Shown here one piece after another: positions 1-8,153 of a stretch of DNA of 64,000 nucleotides. Source of the DNA: a virus; IMG/VR virus record IMGVR_UViG_3300042448_001702, positions 62,001-126,000 of that record, one strand, 5' to 3'. Position numbers and translations under genes: made by a program. Within the stretch, counting starts at the first letter, position 1. Each line of letters begins with the position of its first letter. The notes under the pieces were generated by a model. That model was not told the origin of the DNA. It saw only the letters and a list, made by a program, of their open reading frames with translations, and did not search any database.

Positions 1-12
1 ATTAAGTATGTA

Positions 13-43
13 CAAAGATACAAAAATATTTTTAATTTTCAAA
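13..43 (-). promoter_or_regulatory. Bacteroidota-type promoter
   Basis: On the minus strand TTTG lies 19 nt upstream of TATCTTTG, matching the -33/-7 elements of Bacteroidota promoters. It fires out of the left end of the window and overlaps the 3' end of the 43-residue gene next to it. Confidence 0.6.
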
Positions 44-163
44 ATCTTTTATTTTTTCTGGCCATTTGTTTCGCATATATTCAACATAGTGGTCTTGCTT
101 CATTCCATTATAGAACATCCAAGCAAAATAATAATCAAATATCCATTCTAATTTGCGTAACAT
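32..163 (-). CDS. Small hypothetical protein, 43 aa
   Basis: A short ATG-to-TAA frame rich in aromatic residues, with FYNGMKQ near the middle and ending EKIKDFEN. The FYNxMKQ stretch resembles FYNWMKQ in the HExxH protein at 3521-4129. Function unknown. Its tail overlaps a promoter that reads out of the window. It is called a gene from its packing next to 174-485 and its protein-like composition. Confidence 0.5.
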   Translation of the reverse strand: MLRKLEWIFDYYFAWMFYNGMKQDHYVEYMRNKWPEKIKDFEN

Positions 164-173
164 AATTTTATTA

Positions 174-485
174 TTAAAAATGAAGTGTTAAATCTATGTC
201 CATATTATACCGAAATTGGTCAGGTGATAATTGACCTTCGGTTGGTTCAAAATAAGAAACCTCTATTGTATGCCCTTGATTTAAAATTTTCTGAATGGTT
301 GGTTGGTACAAATCATTATCGTTCATTCTAGTTTCTAATTGTATTACCGAACCACCCTCTAAAATATATTTCACTTCTGAAAATTGAAATATTCTATTAG
401 TCTCTATAATCTGAAGGGCTGCGTGTTGTGGTTCTCCTTCGATTGAAGTATTAACCACTCTTGCTAATTTTTTAATTGTAGCCAT
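174..485 (-). CDS. Hypothetical protein
   Basis: A 103-aa soluble protein beginning MATIKKLARV. The open frame extends six codons further upstream, but the ATG at 485 was chosen because it has the standard local leader (AATTAAAACTT before ATG) and follows the stop of the upstream gene at 491. No recognised domain, signal peptide or membrane segment. Confidence 0.75.
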   Translation of the reverse strand: MATIKKLARVVNTSIEGEPQHAALQIIETNRIFQFSEVKYILEGGSVIQLETRMNDNDLYQPTIQKILNQGHTIEVSYFEPTEGQLSPDQFRYNMDIDLTLHF

Positions 486-490
486 AAGTT

Positions 491-871
491 TTAATTTAAA
501 CAAATATTTTTAAGTATATCTTCACCTTCTTTAATTCTTCCAATTTTTTGTTTAATTTCATCTACCAATTTTCTAGATGCCAAAACACTTTCCATCAATC
601 TACTACGATAATTCTCTACTTCATGCTTTGTTTCTACTTCATAACAAAACTGGTCAATAGCGTTATTGATAAGATTTTTTAATCCATCATCATCACCATC
701 AATCATACTCATCTCCATCATATTGATAAGAGATGCTGCGGTTGCGGATTTTATAATCATACTTACACCATTCTCAGCTTCTAATAGGTTACATAGAATT
801 ATAGTCATAGCAAATCGTTGCTCATTCACTCTAATTGCTTTTTCACCAGCGGTTAGTTTCTTTTTTCTCAT
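491..871 (-). CDS. Hypothetical helical protein
   Basis: A 126-aa predicted mostly helical protein with a basic start (MRKKKLTAGE), a hydrophobic stretch around residues 20-55 and a charged C-terminal helix that could form a coiled coil. Its ATG overlaps the TGA of the upstream gene (ATGA), so the two are probably translationally coupled. Function unknown. Confidence 0.75.
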   Translation of the reverse strand: MRKKKLTAGEKAIRVNEQRFAMTIILCNLLEAENGVSMIIKSATAASLINMMEMSMIDGDDDGLKNLINNAIDQFCYEVETKHEVENYRSRLMESVLASRKLVDEIKQKIGRIKEGEDILKNICLN

Positions 872-1059
872 TTTAATAATTTTATAAGCCTAAGTAAATA
901 CCATTTTGGTACTTCAAATTGGGCTCTAATGAATAATATTAATTGAAATGATGTCCTAAATCTAAGGTCATCTTCGGTTTCTTCCATTCTCCTATTAACG
1001 TGTCTTACAATCGGAAAGCTTAGAAGAATCCATATCAATAAAATTGTTAATCCATCCAT
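868..1059 (-). CDS. Small single-pass membrane protein
   Basis: A 63-aa protein with one hydrophobic segment at about residues 4-20 followed by a basic and acidic tail. It starts 2 bp after the HExxH protein gene ends and ends in an ATGA overlap with the next gene, so all three are probably co-transcribed. Function unknown. Confidence 0.7.
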   Translation of the reverse strand: MDGLTILLIWILLSFPIVRHVNRRMEETEDDLRFRTSFQLILFIRAQFEVPKWYLLRLIKLLK

Positions 1060-1061
1060 AC

Positions 1062-1781
1062 CTATAAATATTTGTTGAACACCTTTTGGTATTCTTTGTT
1101 TAATTGTTTAAGAATCTTTTTAGATACACCTTGAGCGAACTTTGTGTACTCACTATGCCAAGTTAGATACGCCTGAATCTCATCGTACACCACACTATCG
1201 GTATATCCCATATCTATTAGGTTGTTTCTGAATTTCATACGAATATCCAAAGGAATAGCATCGGTAATTTCATCCATCAATTCCTTATACTCTTTGTTGG
1301 TATAATATAAACCATGACAAACTTCGTGCATAAAAGTATCACTTTCAGTATCGTTAGCTCCAATAATATAAGCGTTCATATCCCTTTTATTCTTTTTATT
1401 GAACATACGGCTTTGAACATTCCATACAATATCTTTCATCACACCATCCCATTTACTTTTCCAATTATCAGGCATAGAACGAACACCATTTACAAACCCA
1501 TTTTTCTTTTTAGGTTTTTCAGTACCTTCGTAACATTCCCAAGCTATTGGTAGTGGTATATTAAATCCACCCCAATCAAATGCGTAAGTAAAAGCATCTC
1601 TATGCTCTTTACTATACCATTCAATAAAATCCCAAATGTTAAAGTGCTTACCTCTAAAATCAGGGTTAGGTGATTCATAAAATTCCTGTACTCTACAAAA
1701 TGTCATAGCCCTATCATAATGGTTGGGTATGATAACAGCGAACACTCTATCTTTAACTTCTTTTATTTGATAGTTTTTCAT
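1062..1781 (-). CDS. HExxH zinc metallopeptidase-like protein
   Basis: A 239-aa protein with HEVCH at residues 152-156, preceded by a polar YIIGANDTESDTFM stretch and followed by GLYYTN. This is the zincin signature: two histidines would bind zinc and the glutamate would be the general base. A downstream acidic residue such as those in VVYDEIQAY (about 198-206) could be the third ligand. No signal peptide, so probably cytoplasmic. It is one of four small HExxH proteins in the first 10 kb. The substrate cannot be told; it may be a non-catalytic relative. Confidence 0.65.
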   Translation of the reverse strand: MKNYQIKEVKDRVFAVIIPNHYDRAMTFCRVQEFYESPNPDFRGKHFNIWDFIEWYSKEHRDAFTYAFDWGGFNIPLPIAWECYEGTEKPKKKNGFVNGVRSMPDNWKSKWDGVMKDIVWNVQSRMFNKKNKRDMNAYIIGANDTESDTFMHEVCHGLYYTNKEYKELMDEITDAIPLDIRMKFRNNLIDMGYTDSVVYDEIQAYLTWHSEYTKFAQGVSKKILKQLNKEYQKVFNKYL

Positions 1782-1783
1782 AT

Positions 1784-1951
1784 TTAAAAAATTTCTTCAG
1801 CTATTCCTAATACTTCAGCTACAGCGAATAACACAGCGGCTGTGAAAAGGTCACCTACAAATAATCCGTAACATGCACCTAAACGAAAACCACTTTTAGT
1901 TACAGAAATGTAAAAGTGGCTCTTTGAATTACTTTCTTTTGGTTGTATCAT
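1784..1951 (-). CDS. Small membrane protein, 55 aa
   Basis: A short frame starting MIQPKESNSK with a Gly/Ala-rich hydrophobic segment at about residues 21-48 (SGFRLGACYG, then FTAAVLFAVAEVLG). It fills the gap between 1062-1781 and 1963-2202 with close spacing on both sides. Probably an inner-membrane peptide of unknown role. Confidence 0.6.
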   Translation of the reverse strand: MIQPKESNSKSHFYISVTKSGFRLGACYGLFVGDLFTAAVLFAVAEVLGIAEEIF

Positions 1952-1962
1952 AAAATTTATTT

Positions 1963-2202
1963 TTAACTTATTACATAATCGTATAACTCTCTCACCGAGT
2001 TTATACCATTTCTACTACTCATTGTATCAATGTCCGATAACCTCTCAACGTTACATCCTTCGTTAATCTCATCATAGGTACAATTGATATTACAACTACC
2101 TTCAACACAATACCAGCGTTTACCGCTGTATGTTTCGTAAACAAAAATAGTACCTCTATTTCGGGTACCATAAAATCCTTCTACTTCATACAAATTTGCC
2201 AT
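1963..2202 (-). CDS. Hypothetical protein
   Basis: A 79-aa acidic soluble protein with four cysteines, including CNINC, which may bind metal or stabilise the fold. The start is clear: the ATG at 2202 is preceded by the recurrent leader AAAAATTAAGTAT. Function unknown. Confidence 0.75.
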   Translation of the reverse strand: MANLYEVEGFYGTRNRGTIFVYETYSGKRWYCVEGSCNINCTYDEINEGCNVERLSDIDTMSSRNGINSVRELYDYVIS

Positions 2203-2220
2203 ATACTTAATTTTTATTTA

Positions 2221-2517
2221 TTAACTTAATGAACTTAATATTACACCTTTATAACCCATACTCTTTGCCTTCTCAATACCTTCCCACTCATAAAAGTTTT
2301 CACCAGGCACTTCGTAAAGATACAATCTGAAATTTTCACAAAACTTTAGAATGTGTTCACATTCACCATTCCAATCCAATTCCATAATATCAACATTCAA
2401 ACTAACTTTGAACCAATCCCAAACATCGCATATATTCAATACAGCGAATTCGTTTTCTAATTCAGAAACTACTCGGTTTCTACCGTCCATTTCATATTGT
2501 GTTACATTACTATTCAT
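2221..2517 (-). CDS. Hypothetical protein
   Basis: A 98-aa protein rich in Trp and acidic residues, including VWDWFKVSL and ELDWNGE. It has the same AAAATTAAGTAT leader before ATG as its neighbour and sits in the same run behind the promoter at 2918-2949. The C-terminal MGYKGVILSSL resembles an alpha/beta end but is not diagnostic. Confidence 0.75.
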   Translation of the reverse strand: MNSNVTQYEMDGRNRVVSELENEFAVLNICDVWDWFKVSLNVDIMELDWNGECEHILKFCENFRLYLYEVPGENFYEWEGIEKAKSMGYKGVILSSLS

Positions 2518-2539
2518 ATACTTAATTTTTATTTGTTAA

Positions 2540-2899
2540 TTAGATACCTTGCTCCCTACGCAACATCGTTTCGTGATATTCAGCTTCCGAATATTCAACA
2601 ACCTTTAAGTAAGGTTTGAAATCGGTAGTATAGTAACCATTAAGGTTAGCCAAACTAATCATTGTATCAATGAAATTTTGACGAGCATAGGTCATATCTG
2701 AACTACCAAACCCCTGGTCTTCCGGCCAATCTGAATAATCTTCAGTTAAGGATTCCAATGCCGAATATACTGCATCGGCGTAAGTAATAACTCTACCCGT
2801 GTACTTACCTACAACGGGGAAAGAATTTTTAATAACATCATAACCCTCAATCAATGGAGCGGTTTCAAATACCCTAATCGGGTCAAAAGGTAAACTCAT
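2540..2899 (-). CDS. Hypothetical protein
   Basis: A 119-aa soluble protein, first gene behind a strong Bacteroidota-type promoter (2918-2949), giving a leader of about 12 nt. No family recognised. It probably starts the operon that runs left to the window edge. Confidence 0.75.
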   Translation of the reverse strand: MSLPFDPIRVFETAPLIEGYDVIKNSFPVVGKYTGRVITYADAVYSALESLTEDYSDWPEDQGFGSSDMTYARQNFIDTMISLANLNGYYTTDFKPYLKVVEYSEAEYHETMLRREQGI

Positions 2900-2917
2900 A
2901 ATCTTAATTTTATATAG

Positions 2918-2949
2918 TAAAACTACAAATAATACCCGAAACTACCAAA
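2918..2949 (-). promoter_or_regulatory. Bacteroidota-type promoter
   Basis: TTTG, 20 nt, then TAGTTTTA on the minus strand, 19 nt upstream of the ATG at 2899. It lies directly downstream of the inverted repeat at 2980-3041, so terminator and promoter are paired. Confidence 0.75.
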
Positions 2950-2979
2950 TTTTTAGGGAAAAATCTTCAAAAAAATTTT

Positions 2980-3041
2980 ATTGATAATCAACACGTTAGC
3001 CGGGTGTCTCAAAAACCTCACGTAACGTGTTGATTATCAAT
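2980..3041. repeat. Dispersed repeat pair forming an 18-bp perfect inverted repeat
   Basis: The 18-bp unit AACGTGTTGATTATCAAT occurs on the + strand at 3024-3041 and as its exact reverse complement at 2980-2997, separated by 26 bp. On the minus-strand transcript the hairpin is followed by AAAATTTTTTT, so it could work as an intrinsic terminator for the gene ending at 3148. Other copies of the unit occur at 8154, 12540, 34681, 43055 and 45411. Confidence 0.8.
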
Positions 3042-3147
3042 TCAATATATATTATGCCATTTTTAACCGATTTTAGGGGGTCTTTTTGAATATAAGGTCA
3101 ATACCCAGCCCAGCACCCAAAACCATCAGGAAACGAATAAAAACGGG

Positions 3148-3519
3148 CTATTCTACACCATTTTTGGTATTCCAAACACCCCTTAATTTATCCAGTATCA
3201 TACGGGTCAAAACGGGTCCTGCCAACCCATCTAATACATATAAAATATCATTATCTGTGTACTTCAATTTTATACTATCGTTGATGTCATCAATTTCAGA
3301 TTGCTGATAATATTCGTTTTCTAATTGCTCTCTTTCTATGAGCATTTTATCTAATACATCGTTGGGCATTAGGTCACCATTATCATCAAATAGTGATACT
3401 TGTTTGTATTGTTTGTAATTTTCCATATATTCTACATATTCAAATGCCGAAATTCCAAATCGTTCATCCATTTCTTCCGGCGTTAGGTTATTGAGTAACT
3501 TTTCTTTTAGTTTTCCCAT
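3148..3519 (-). CDS. Hypothetical acidic protein
   Basis: A 123-aa protein starting MGKLKEKLLNN. The ATG at 3519 was chosen because it forms a TAATATG junction with the stop of the upstream gene; this junction recurs through the window. The sequence is helical and charged, with LTPEEMDERFG near the start. It is the last gene before the inverted repeat at 2980-3041. Confidence 0.7.
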   Translation of the reverse strand: MGKLKEKLLNNLTPEEMDERFGISAFEYVEYMENYKQYKQVSLFDDNGDLMPNDVLDKMLIEREQLENEYYQQSEIDDINDSIKLKYTDNDILYVLDGLAGPVLTRMILDKLRGVWNTKNGVE

Positions 3520-3520
3520 A

Positions 3521-4129
3521 TTAAATATTTTCTTCTCTATAAATTGTTTCAAATCTTTTAGGTAACTTACTATAATCCAACTTAAAGTTTGTTGGCATTG
3601 CTGCTACAACTTTCTTATTGTGGTATGGCATATTGTTTGGTTTACACCATCTACGAGTTTGCTTCATCCAATTATAGAACATCAAGTAACTATTAGCTTT
3701 CTTAATGTACTTATCGGTATCAATACTCAATCCCCATTCGTTAATCATTCTTACACTTCTCATTTCATTATCCCTTTCCAACTGAATAGCGATATTGAAA
3801 GCGTTTTCCAACGTTTGAGGTCTTTTGTACTTACCTTCCAACCACTCATCAATAACAGGCAATGCTCTACCTGCTTTTTTCCATAAATGCAAACCATCTT
3901 GCCATTGTGTAAGGTGACAATATTCGTGTACCAATATTTCCAATCCATCCGACTTACCCATTGAACATGCTAAGATAGCATCTACATCATCAAAGTATCC
4001 ACTACATCTAATGTTACCGGAAAGTTTTACATACTTCACATCTTTAATATGGGTCTTTATACCCAATCTCTTACACTCATCCTTAACAAACTGAATGAAT
4101 GCTTTATCGTTTTTACTTAATCTTTTCAT
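3521..4129 (-). CDS. HExxH zinc metallopeptidase-like protein
   Basis: A 202-aa protein with HEYCH at residues 68-72 (ILVHEYCHLTQW), the zincin motif with His-His-Glu for zinc binding and catalysis. A downstream Glu in the helix ERDNEMRSV could be a third ligand. The pattern recalls small phage and host SprT/ImmA-type proteins but no family can be fixed by eye. It is the first gene behind the promoter at 4143-4174, with a short leader containing AACCCC. No signal peptide. Confidence 0.65.
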   Translation of the reverse strand: MKRLSKNDKAFIQFVKDECKRLGIKTHIKDVKYVKLSGNIRCSGYFDDVDAILACSMGKSDGLEILVHEYCHLTQWQDGLHLWKKAGRALPVIDEWLEGKYKRPQTLENAFNIAIQLERDNEMRSVRMINEWGLSIDTDKYIKKANSYLMFYNWMKQTRRWCKPNNMPYHNKKVVAAMPTNFKLDYSKLPKRFETIYREENI

Positions 4130-4142
4130 AAAGGGGTTTTTA

Positions 4143-4174
4143 CAAATATACGAAATTATTTTGAATCTAACAAA
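4143..4174 (-). promoter_or_regulatory. Bacteroidota-type promoter
   Basis: TTTG, 20 nt, TATATTTG on the minus strand, ending 13 nt before the ATG at 4129. The leader AAAAACCCCTTT is shared in form with the leaders of 41727-42932 and 43108-45324. The -33 end of this promoter lies inside the 3' end of the upstream gene. Confidence 0.75.
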
Positions 4175-4440
4175 TCTATGTTTGTAGTTATTAATTGTCC
4201 ATCTTCTTCACTATACAATTCGGCAGTTGGGTTACCACCATTATCACCCGGCTCCAAATACTCTTCTGTTTCGAATAGTGTTTCTTGCTCATCGAAAGTA
4301 TCAACACACATATTATCGTGAAAACGAGCTGCCATTTCTGCTTTAGCATCATCTAAAGATTCAGCTTTAATTGTGTGGAACTCTCTTTGCCAAATTGTTA
4401 CCTTACGGTCTATAAAAAAATCAAAAGTTTGTGTAGGCAT
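4156..4440 (-). CDS. Hypothetical acidic protein
   Basis: A 94-aa protein starting MPTQTFDFFI and ending in a very acidic tail with EYLEPGDNGG. The ATG at 4440 overlaps the end of the upstream gene by 20 nt; a longer frame to 4509 would overlap it by almost 90 nt and is less likely. Its stop end overlaps the promoter at 4143-4174. Function unknown. Confidence 0.65.
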   Translation of the reverse strand: MPTQTFDFFIDRKVTIWQREFHTIKAESLDDAKAEMAARFHDNMCVDTFDEQETLFETEEYLEPGDNGGNPTAELYSEEDGQLITTNIDLLDSK

Positions 4441-4828
4441 GTGCTTTAAGTTTATTTTGTTTATTTTTAATGTGGTTATATGAATAACCATGTCTCTTTT
4501 TAAATTCACGAATTAGTATGTTAGCTTCATCATAGTATCCATATTTTCTCAACAATACCATAGCCAAACTATCTGCTTCAACTTCATCGTTTGGTCCTTT
4601 AATACCTGTATGATTGAGAATGATATGTGCTACTTCGTGAGCCTCTACGATTTTGTATATTGATTTATGTTGATTACCATCAATGAATATCAACTTTTGG
4701 TCAGGCGCTACAAATCCATATCCATAATCATTAAATAGTGGTGCTAAGACCTGATACTGATAATCTCCGGCTTCAATCACAGCTACCATAACTCCTTTGT
4801 GAAATTCACTTTCAAATAATTTTGCCAT
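4421..4828 (-). CDS. ImmA/IrrE-type (M78-like) metallopeptidase-like protein
   Basis: A 135-aa protein with HEVAHIILNHTG at residues 64-75 and DEVEADSLAM about 14 residues later. The HExxH helix followed by an ExEAD helix is the layout of the IrrE N-terminal-like/ImmA (DUF955) family, whose bacterial members cleave repressors or transcription factors. No DNA-binding domain is fused. The phage target is unknown. Four bases separate it from the upstream gene. Confidence 0.7.
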   Translation of the reverse strand: MAKLFESEFHKGVMVAVIEAGDYQYQVLAPLFNDYGYGFVAPDQKLIFIDGNQHKSIYKIVEAHEVAHIILNHTGIKGPNDEVEADSLAMVLLRKYGYYDEANILIREFKKRHGYSYNHIKNKQNKLKAHAYTNF

Positions 4829-4831
4829 AAC

Positions 4832-5413
4832 TTACCAAATTTTAAATCCACCACAAGCTCTAAGGAAATTAATCCAACGCTTGATATGTGCTAATGAACA
4901 ACTATGAGCTGATTCAACCAACTCACCTTTCTTTGTAACAATAGGGTTGTAAAGGATAGTACCATATTCATATTGTTGTTGCAATTCTAAGTTCTCATCC
5001 GAATAGAATTGACCTGTACCACTCTTTACCCAGCTACCCATCACTATCTGAATACGGTCATCATCTTCGGCCATAAACTCATTGTAACCACTATCATTAG
5101 TCAACATCAATTCCAATGCATCTGCTAACTTATCACATTGCTTTTGTGTACGAAGCCCTTTACCATCATTTGAACCCCAATGGTCCATATTCATTTTGAG
5201 TTTGTACTTATCGTTTGCTATTTCACATAACATACAAATAGGTCTCCAACCCCACCAATTAGAACGAAAGTAAACGCCAGGATTTTCTTCTTCCCATTCA
5301 TCTACTTTATTCCAATACTTTTGTTTTTGGTCATCGGTTGAAGCCTGATAATCTATTTGGTCAGGTCTTTCCGATTTTACTATTGGCTTTCTGCCGTATA
5401 TATCTACTCCCAT
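4832..5413 (-). CDS. Hypothetical phage protein (MGVDIYG start)
   Basis: A 193-aa soluble protein beginning MGVDIYGRKP and rich in Trp (SNWWGWRPIC). The adjacent gene product begins MGLDMYLSKK; the shared MGxDxY start suggests two members of a widespread family of uncharacterised phage and host proteins. No catalytic motif seen. Confidence 0.75.
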   Translation of the reverse strand: MGVDIYGRKPIVKSERPDQIDYQASTDDQKQKYWNKVDEWEEENPGVYFRSNWWGWRPICMLCEIANDKYKLKMNMDHWGSNDGKGLRTQKQCDKLADALELMLTNDSGYNEFMAEDDDRIQIVMGSWVKSGTGQFYSDENLELQQQYEYGTILYNPIVTKKGELVESAHSCSLAHIKRWINFLRACGGFKIW

Positions 5414-5431
5414 ATAAATTTGTTTTTAATA

Positions 5432-5884
5432 TTACCAACTTGAATGATATGAAAACTCATCAGCATCTCCATCACTAAGAGCTTCTTCTAAAATTTCTAT
5501 TGTACTATTAATACCTTCATAGTACCACTCATCATAACCAGTACCACCAAAGAAAAATCCGGAAGCAGTTGGTAGTAATTGTTCAGCTTTATCGTTATCA
5601 ATACTAACAATCTTACAAAGGTTAAGTAATTGCTCTAAATTCTCTCTACTAACATAGGCATCTCTACAATCATCAACACCACCCTGGCAGTTATCCACAA
5701 ACCATTGATGAATGGCGTTTGCTTTTCTCCAATACCCAACTTCTTCTACAATATAACTTACCTTCTTTGGGTTAATGTTTGTAGGGTTACCAGCTTTAGT
5801 GACCTTAACATCATAATTGTTATCACCATTGTGCTCCCAATACTTTACATACGTCTTTTTACTTAAATACATGTCTAATCCCAT
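5432..5884 (-). CDS. Hypothetical phage protein (MGLDMYL start)
   Basis: A 150-aa acidic protein starting MGLDMYLSKK, with GYWRKANAIHQWFVDN in the centre, a start and centre common among uncharacterised phage proteins. Leader AAAATTAAGTT before ATG. Probably distantly related to its neighbour at 4832-5413. Function unknown. Confidence 0.75.
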   Translation of the reverse strand: MGLDMYLSKKTYVKYWEHNGDNNYDVKVTKAGNPTNINPKKVSYIVEEVGYWRKANAIHQWFVDNCQGGVDDCRDAYVSRENLEQLLNLCKIVSIDNDKAEQLLPTASGFFFGGTGYDEWYYEGINSTIEILEEALSDGDADEFSYHSSW

Positions 5885-5916
5885 AACTTAATTTTTAATT
5901 TTTATTTTATAATTTA

Positions 5917-6111
5917 TTATCTATTCTTTGTTGGCGTTCTAATACTAGCTGCCCAATTTATGTTTGTACTTACCAAATTTTTATTTGTAAGTTGCTTTGA
6001 ACATTCACTACAATTAACTTTAGTTTTATCCAAATCATTATCCCAAACATATTCCTTTGTTAGTGCCCCACATTTACATTTGTAGGTTCGTTGTTTAAGC
6101 GTATTCTTCAT
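5917..6111 (-). CDS. Small zinc-ribbon protein
   Basis: A 64-aa protein with CKCG at residues 12-15 and CSEC at about 34-37, spaced as in a four-cysteine zinc ribbon. Such small ribbons usually bind nucleic acid or a protein partner. It sits in the same run as its neighbours. The partner is unknown. Confidence 0.65.
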   Translation of the reverse strand: MKNTLKQRTYKCKCGALTKEYVWDNDLDKTKVNCSECSKQLTNKNLVSTNINWAASIRTPTKNR

Positions 6112-6122
6112 TCTACTATATT

Positions 6123-6542
6123 TTATGATTCATAATCATCTTCGCCATCGTAATCTTCATCATCGTAAAAGTATCCCTGTGATTCACAACTATCAGGTCC
6201 ATAGTAATTGTATCTCCAACCCTTAGCTTCTTCTACTAAGTTAGGATACTTAACTGCGAATGTATGGTCACCACTTCCATTTTCTTTGAAAGCAATACCA
6301 ATACCCTCACCTCTCATATAATTGGTATATTTCTCACCTTTCAAATCTGAAGTTACTCCATTCATTTCGGCAAGTAATTCATAATAATCCTTACCACCAA
6401 ATACACCATAACCTTCATAGTTATCTTCGGTCCAAACATTACCTTTATCATCCATCATTTGAACTCGGAATGTACCTCTAACAGAGGATTCGTTACTGAT
6501 ACTCTTATCAGTGTCCATTGTTTTCCAACTAAAAAATCCCAT
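6123..6542 (-). CDS. Hypothetical phage protein (MGFFSW start)
   Basis: A 139-aa protein beginning MGFFSWKTMDTDKSI, a start found in a common family of phage proteins of unknown role. The C-terminus is very acidic (DDEDYDGEDDYES). ATG at 6542 with leader AAAATTAAAGTT. Confidence 0.75.
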   Translation of the reverse strand: MGFFSWKTMDTDKSISNESSVRGTFRVQMMDDKGNVWTEDNYEGYGVFGGKDYYELLAEMNGVTSDLKGEKYTNYMRGEGIGIAFKENGSGDHTFAVKYPNLVEEAKGWRYNYYGPDSCESQGYFYDDEDYDGEDDYES

Positions 6543-6553
6543 AACTTTAATTT

Positions 6554-6799
6554 TTATTTTAATGAATATTTTTGTTTACTTTCTTGTTCGTTATATACAG
6601 GAAGTTTTGTTTTGAAAAACTCTTGAATCCTATATACGTTCATCCATTGTACATCTTCCCAACGGCCATTTGAAGTTTTAACATATAAGTTCCACATATT
6701 GGCTCCACCAAAATCACTCATAGATTTTTCTGCACGCAGGTTACTTTCTTCTACTTCAAAATAACTAATGCCATTTGGCGCTGTGTAATTGTAATTCAT
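6554..6799 (-). CDS. Hypothetical protein
   Basis: An 81-aa soluble protein, probably a small beta-rich fold (NGISYFEVEESNL, then WEDVQWMNVYRI). The start at 6799 has the recurrent A-rich leader ending AAGTAT before ATG. No family recognised. Confidence 0.7.
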   Translation of the reverse strand: MNYNYTAPNGISYFEVEESNLRAEKSMSDFGGANMWNLYVKTSNGRWEDVQWMNVYRIQEFFKTKLPVYNEQESKQKYSLK

Positions 6800-6803
6800 A
6801 TAC

Positions 6804-7145
6804 TTATTTTTTATTTTTTATCTGAACAATGTGTTTACAATCTTTACCACGTCCGAAACCGTGCGCAGGACAACTACAAGTCCAAACACCGTCATCATTT
6901 ATCACTTTGTAGGTATTACCTTTACTACCTGCTACTTTATATTCCTTACGTTCTTTCTTAACAGGAGTTACTTTAGCTTTAACACCATACTCAATCTTAT
7001 CCCAAACCTTTTCCAACTCATCCCATCTATAACTCCTATCTACTTTTACCCAACCATCACCATCGGAACTACATATAACATACCATTGGTTACTGAATGT
7101 ACCTTGGAATGATACAGGTGGATAGTGTGAACGAAATCTTCTCAT
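6804..7145 (-). CDS. SWIM zinc-finger protein
   Basis: A 113-aa protein whose C-terminal part (about residues 84-108) has CSCPAHGFGRGKDCKH, a match to the SWIM pattern CxC-n-CxH that binds one zinc. SWIM fingers bind DNA or proteins. The N-terminal half is basic with KKERKEYKV before the finger. Four bases separate it from the gene downstream. Confidence 0.7.
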   Translation of the reverse strand: MRRFRSHYPPVSFQGTFSNQWYVICSSDGDGWVKVDRSYRWDELEKVWDKIEYGVKAKVTPVKKERKEYKVAGSKGNTYKVINDDGVWTCSCPAHGFGRGKDCKHIVQIKNKK

Positions 7146-7149
7146 TGTA

Positions 7150-7368
7150 TTATCTATATAAGGTTACAAAATGTCCGAAATACTTATCGAATGTTGCTAC
7201 TAAATGTTCGTAATCACCACTCATCATTTCAGCTTGAATTTTAGCTTTGTCCAATCCTAATTGCTTAGCTAAATTACCAGCTCTACCAATTAACATAAAT
7301 GCGTTACCATCAGGTCCTGTTAAGTCAATTTCAATAGTGGACTTACTCACTTTCTTTTTAATAGCCAT
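7150..7368 (-). CDS. Conserved phage hypothetical protein
   Basis: A 72-aa protein with IEIDLTGPDGNAFMLIGRA and SGDYEHLVATFDKYFG, a pattern recalled from uncharacterised proteins of large phages. No catalytic residues stand out. It is packed between neighbours with 3-4 bp gaps. Confidence 0.7.
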   Translation of the reverse strand: MAIKKKVSKSTIEIDLTGPDGNAFMLIGRAGNLAKQLGLDKAKIQAEMMSGDYEHLVATFDKYFGHFVTLYR

Positions 7369-7371
7369 AGT

Positions 7372-7533
7372 TTAATATTTAGTTTCTTTTTTGAAATACT
7401 CTTTTACAATCTCAATATTCTTAATCGTCAATATCTGATATGATAATTGAGTTACCGTAGAATACGGAACACCTTTAAGGTTAAACGAATCTCCACCTAC
7501 AGTGGTTACTTTAATGTCAAATACTGATTTCAT
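7372..7533 (-). CDS. Hypothetical protein, 53 aa
   Basis: A small protein starting MKSVFDIKVT. The longer open frame to 7623 overlaps the upstream gene by 89 nt; the ATG at 7533 forms the recurrent TAATATG junction with its stop at 7535 and is preferred. Function unknown. Confidence 0.65.
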   Translation of the reverse strand: MKSVFDIKVTTVGGDSFNLKGVPYSTVTQLSYQILTIKNIEIVKEYFKKETKY

Positions 7534-7534
7534 A

Positions 7535-8065
7535 TTATGCAACTTTATGATAAATTGTTTCACCATTTGAAAATCGGGCAGTAACTCCATACTTATCGGT
7601 ATAGTTACCAAACACTTTCTCAACTTCTTCTACTATTTCATCCGTAATCTTTACTGCTTTTTTGTTAGCCAATAAAGAATAAGCTAATCGTTGTGAATTG
7701 GAAAGGTTAGTATCCCATTCCAAAGTTCTTTCAATATCATCTAAATCACATTGGTTACCATTGATACCATACCAAACGTGCCAATCTAAGTTACAACCTT
7801 CATAGTAACCTGAACGTACAACAGCGGTAAGAACTACTTCTAAACTGAAATCTTTGTATTGAAAATCACGCTCAATAGAACAAATTGAACGAGATGGAAA
7901 TGACCTTAATTCATTCGGGTCACTTTTTGTGTAAGTTGAATAACCTTCAATAGAACCAAGTTCAGAATCAACATTACCTATCAAATCTTCATAATCCCAT
8001 TCGTTCTCCAAAGAACACGCAAAAATGTGGGTAGCGTTTACGTTGTGGAAATTGCTCGTAGCCAT
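7535..8065 (-). CDS. Hypothetical protein
   Basis: A 176-aa soluble acidic protein starting MATSNFHNVN, first gene behind the promoter at 8089-8120 with a leader of about 20 nt. The leader (ACTATGTAATAAAACTTAAAAA) differs little from that of the gene at 11976-12452, so the two operons may be co-regulated. No domain recognised. Confidence 0.75.
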   Translation of the reverse strand: MATSNFHNVNATHIFACSLENEWDYEDLIGNVDSELGSIEGYSTYTKSDPNELRSFPSRSICSIERDFQYKDFSLEVVLTAVVRSGYYEGCNLDWHVWYGINGNQCDLDDIERTLEWDTNLSNSQRLAYSLLANKKAVKITDEIVEEVEKVFGNYTDKYGVTARFSNGETIYHKVA

Positions 8066-8088
8066 AATTTTTAAGTTTTATTACATAG

Positions 8089-8120
8089 TAAATGTACAAA
8101 AACGGCACGATATATCCAAA
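8089..8120 (-). promoter_or_regulatory. Bacteroidota-type promoter
   Basis: TTTG, 20 nt, TACATTTA on the minus strand, starting the operon led by 7535-8065. Copies of the dispersed repeat lie 34-123 bp upstream of it. Confidence 0.75.
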
Positions 8121-8153
8121 TATTTTAGGGGTTATTTTTGGGGTCTAAATGCT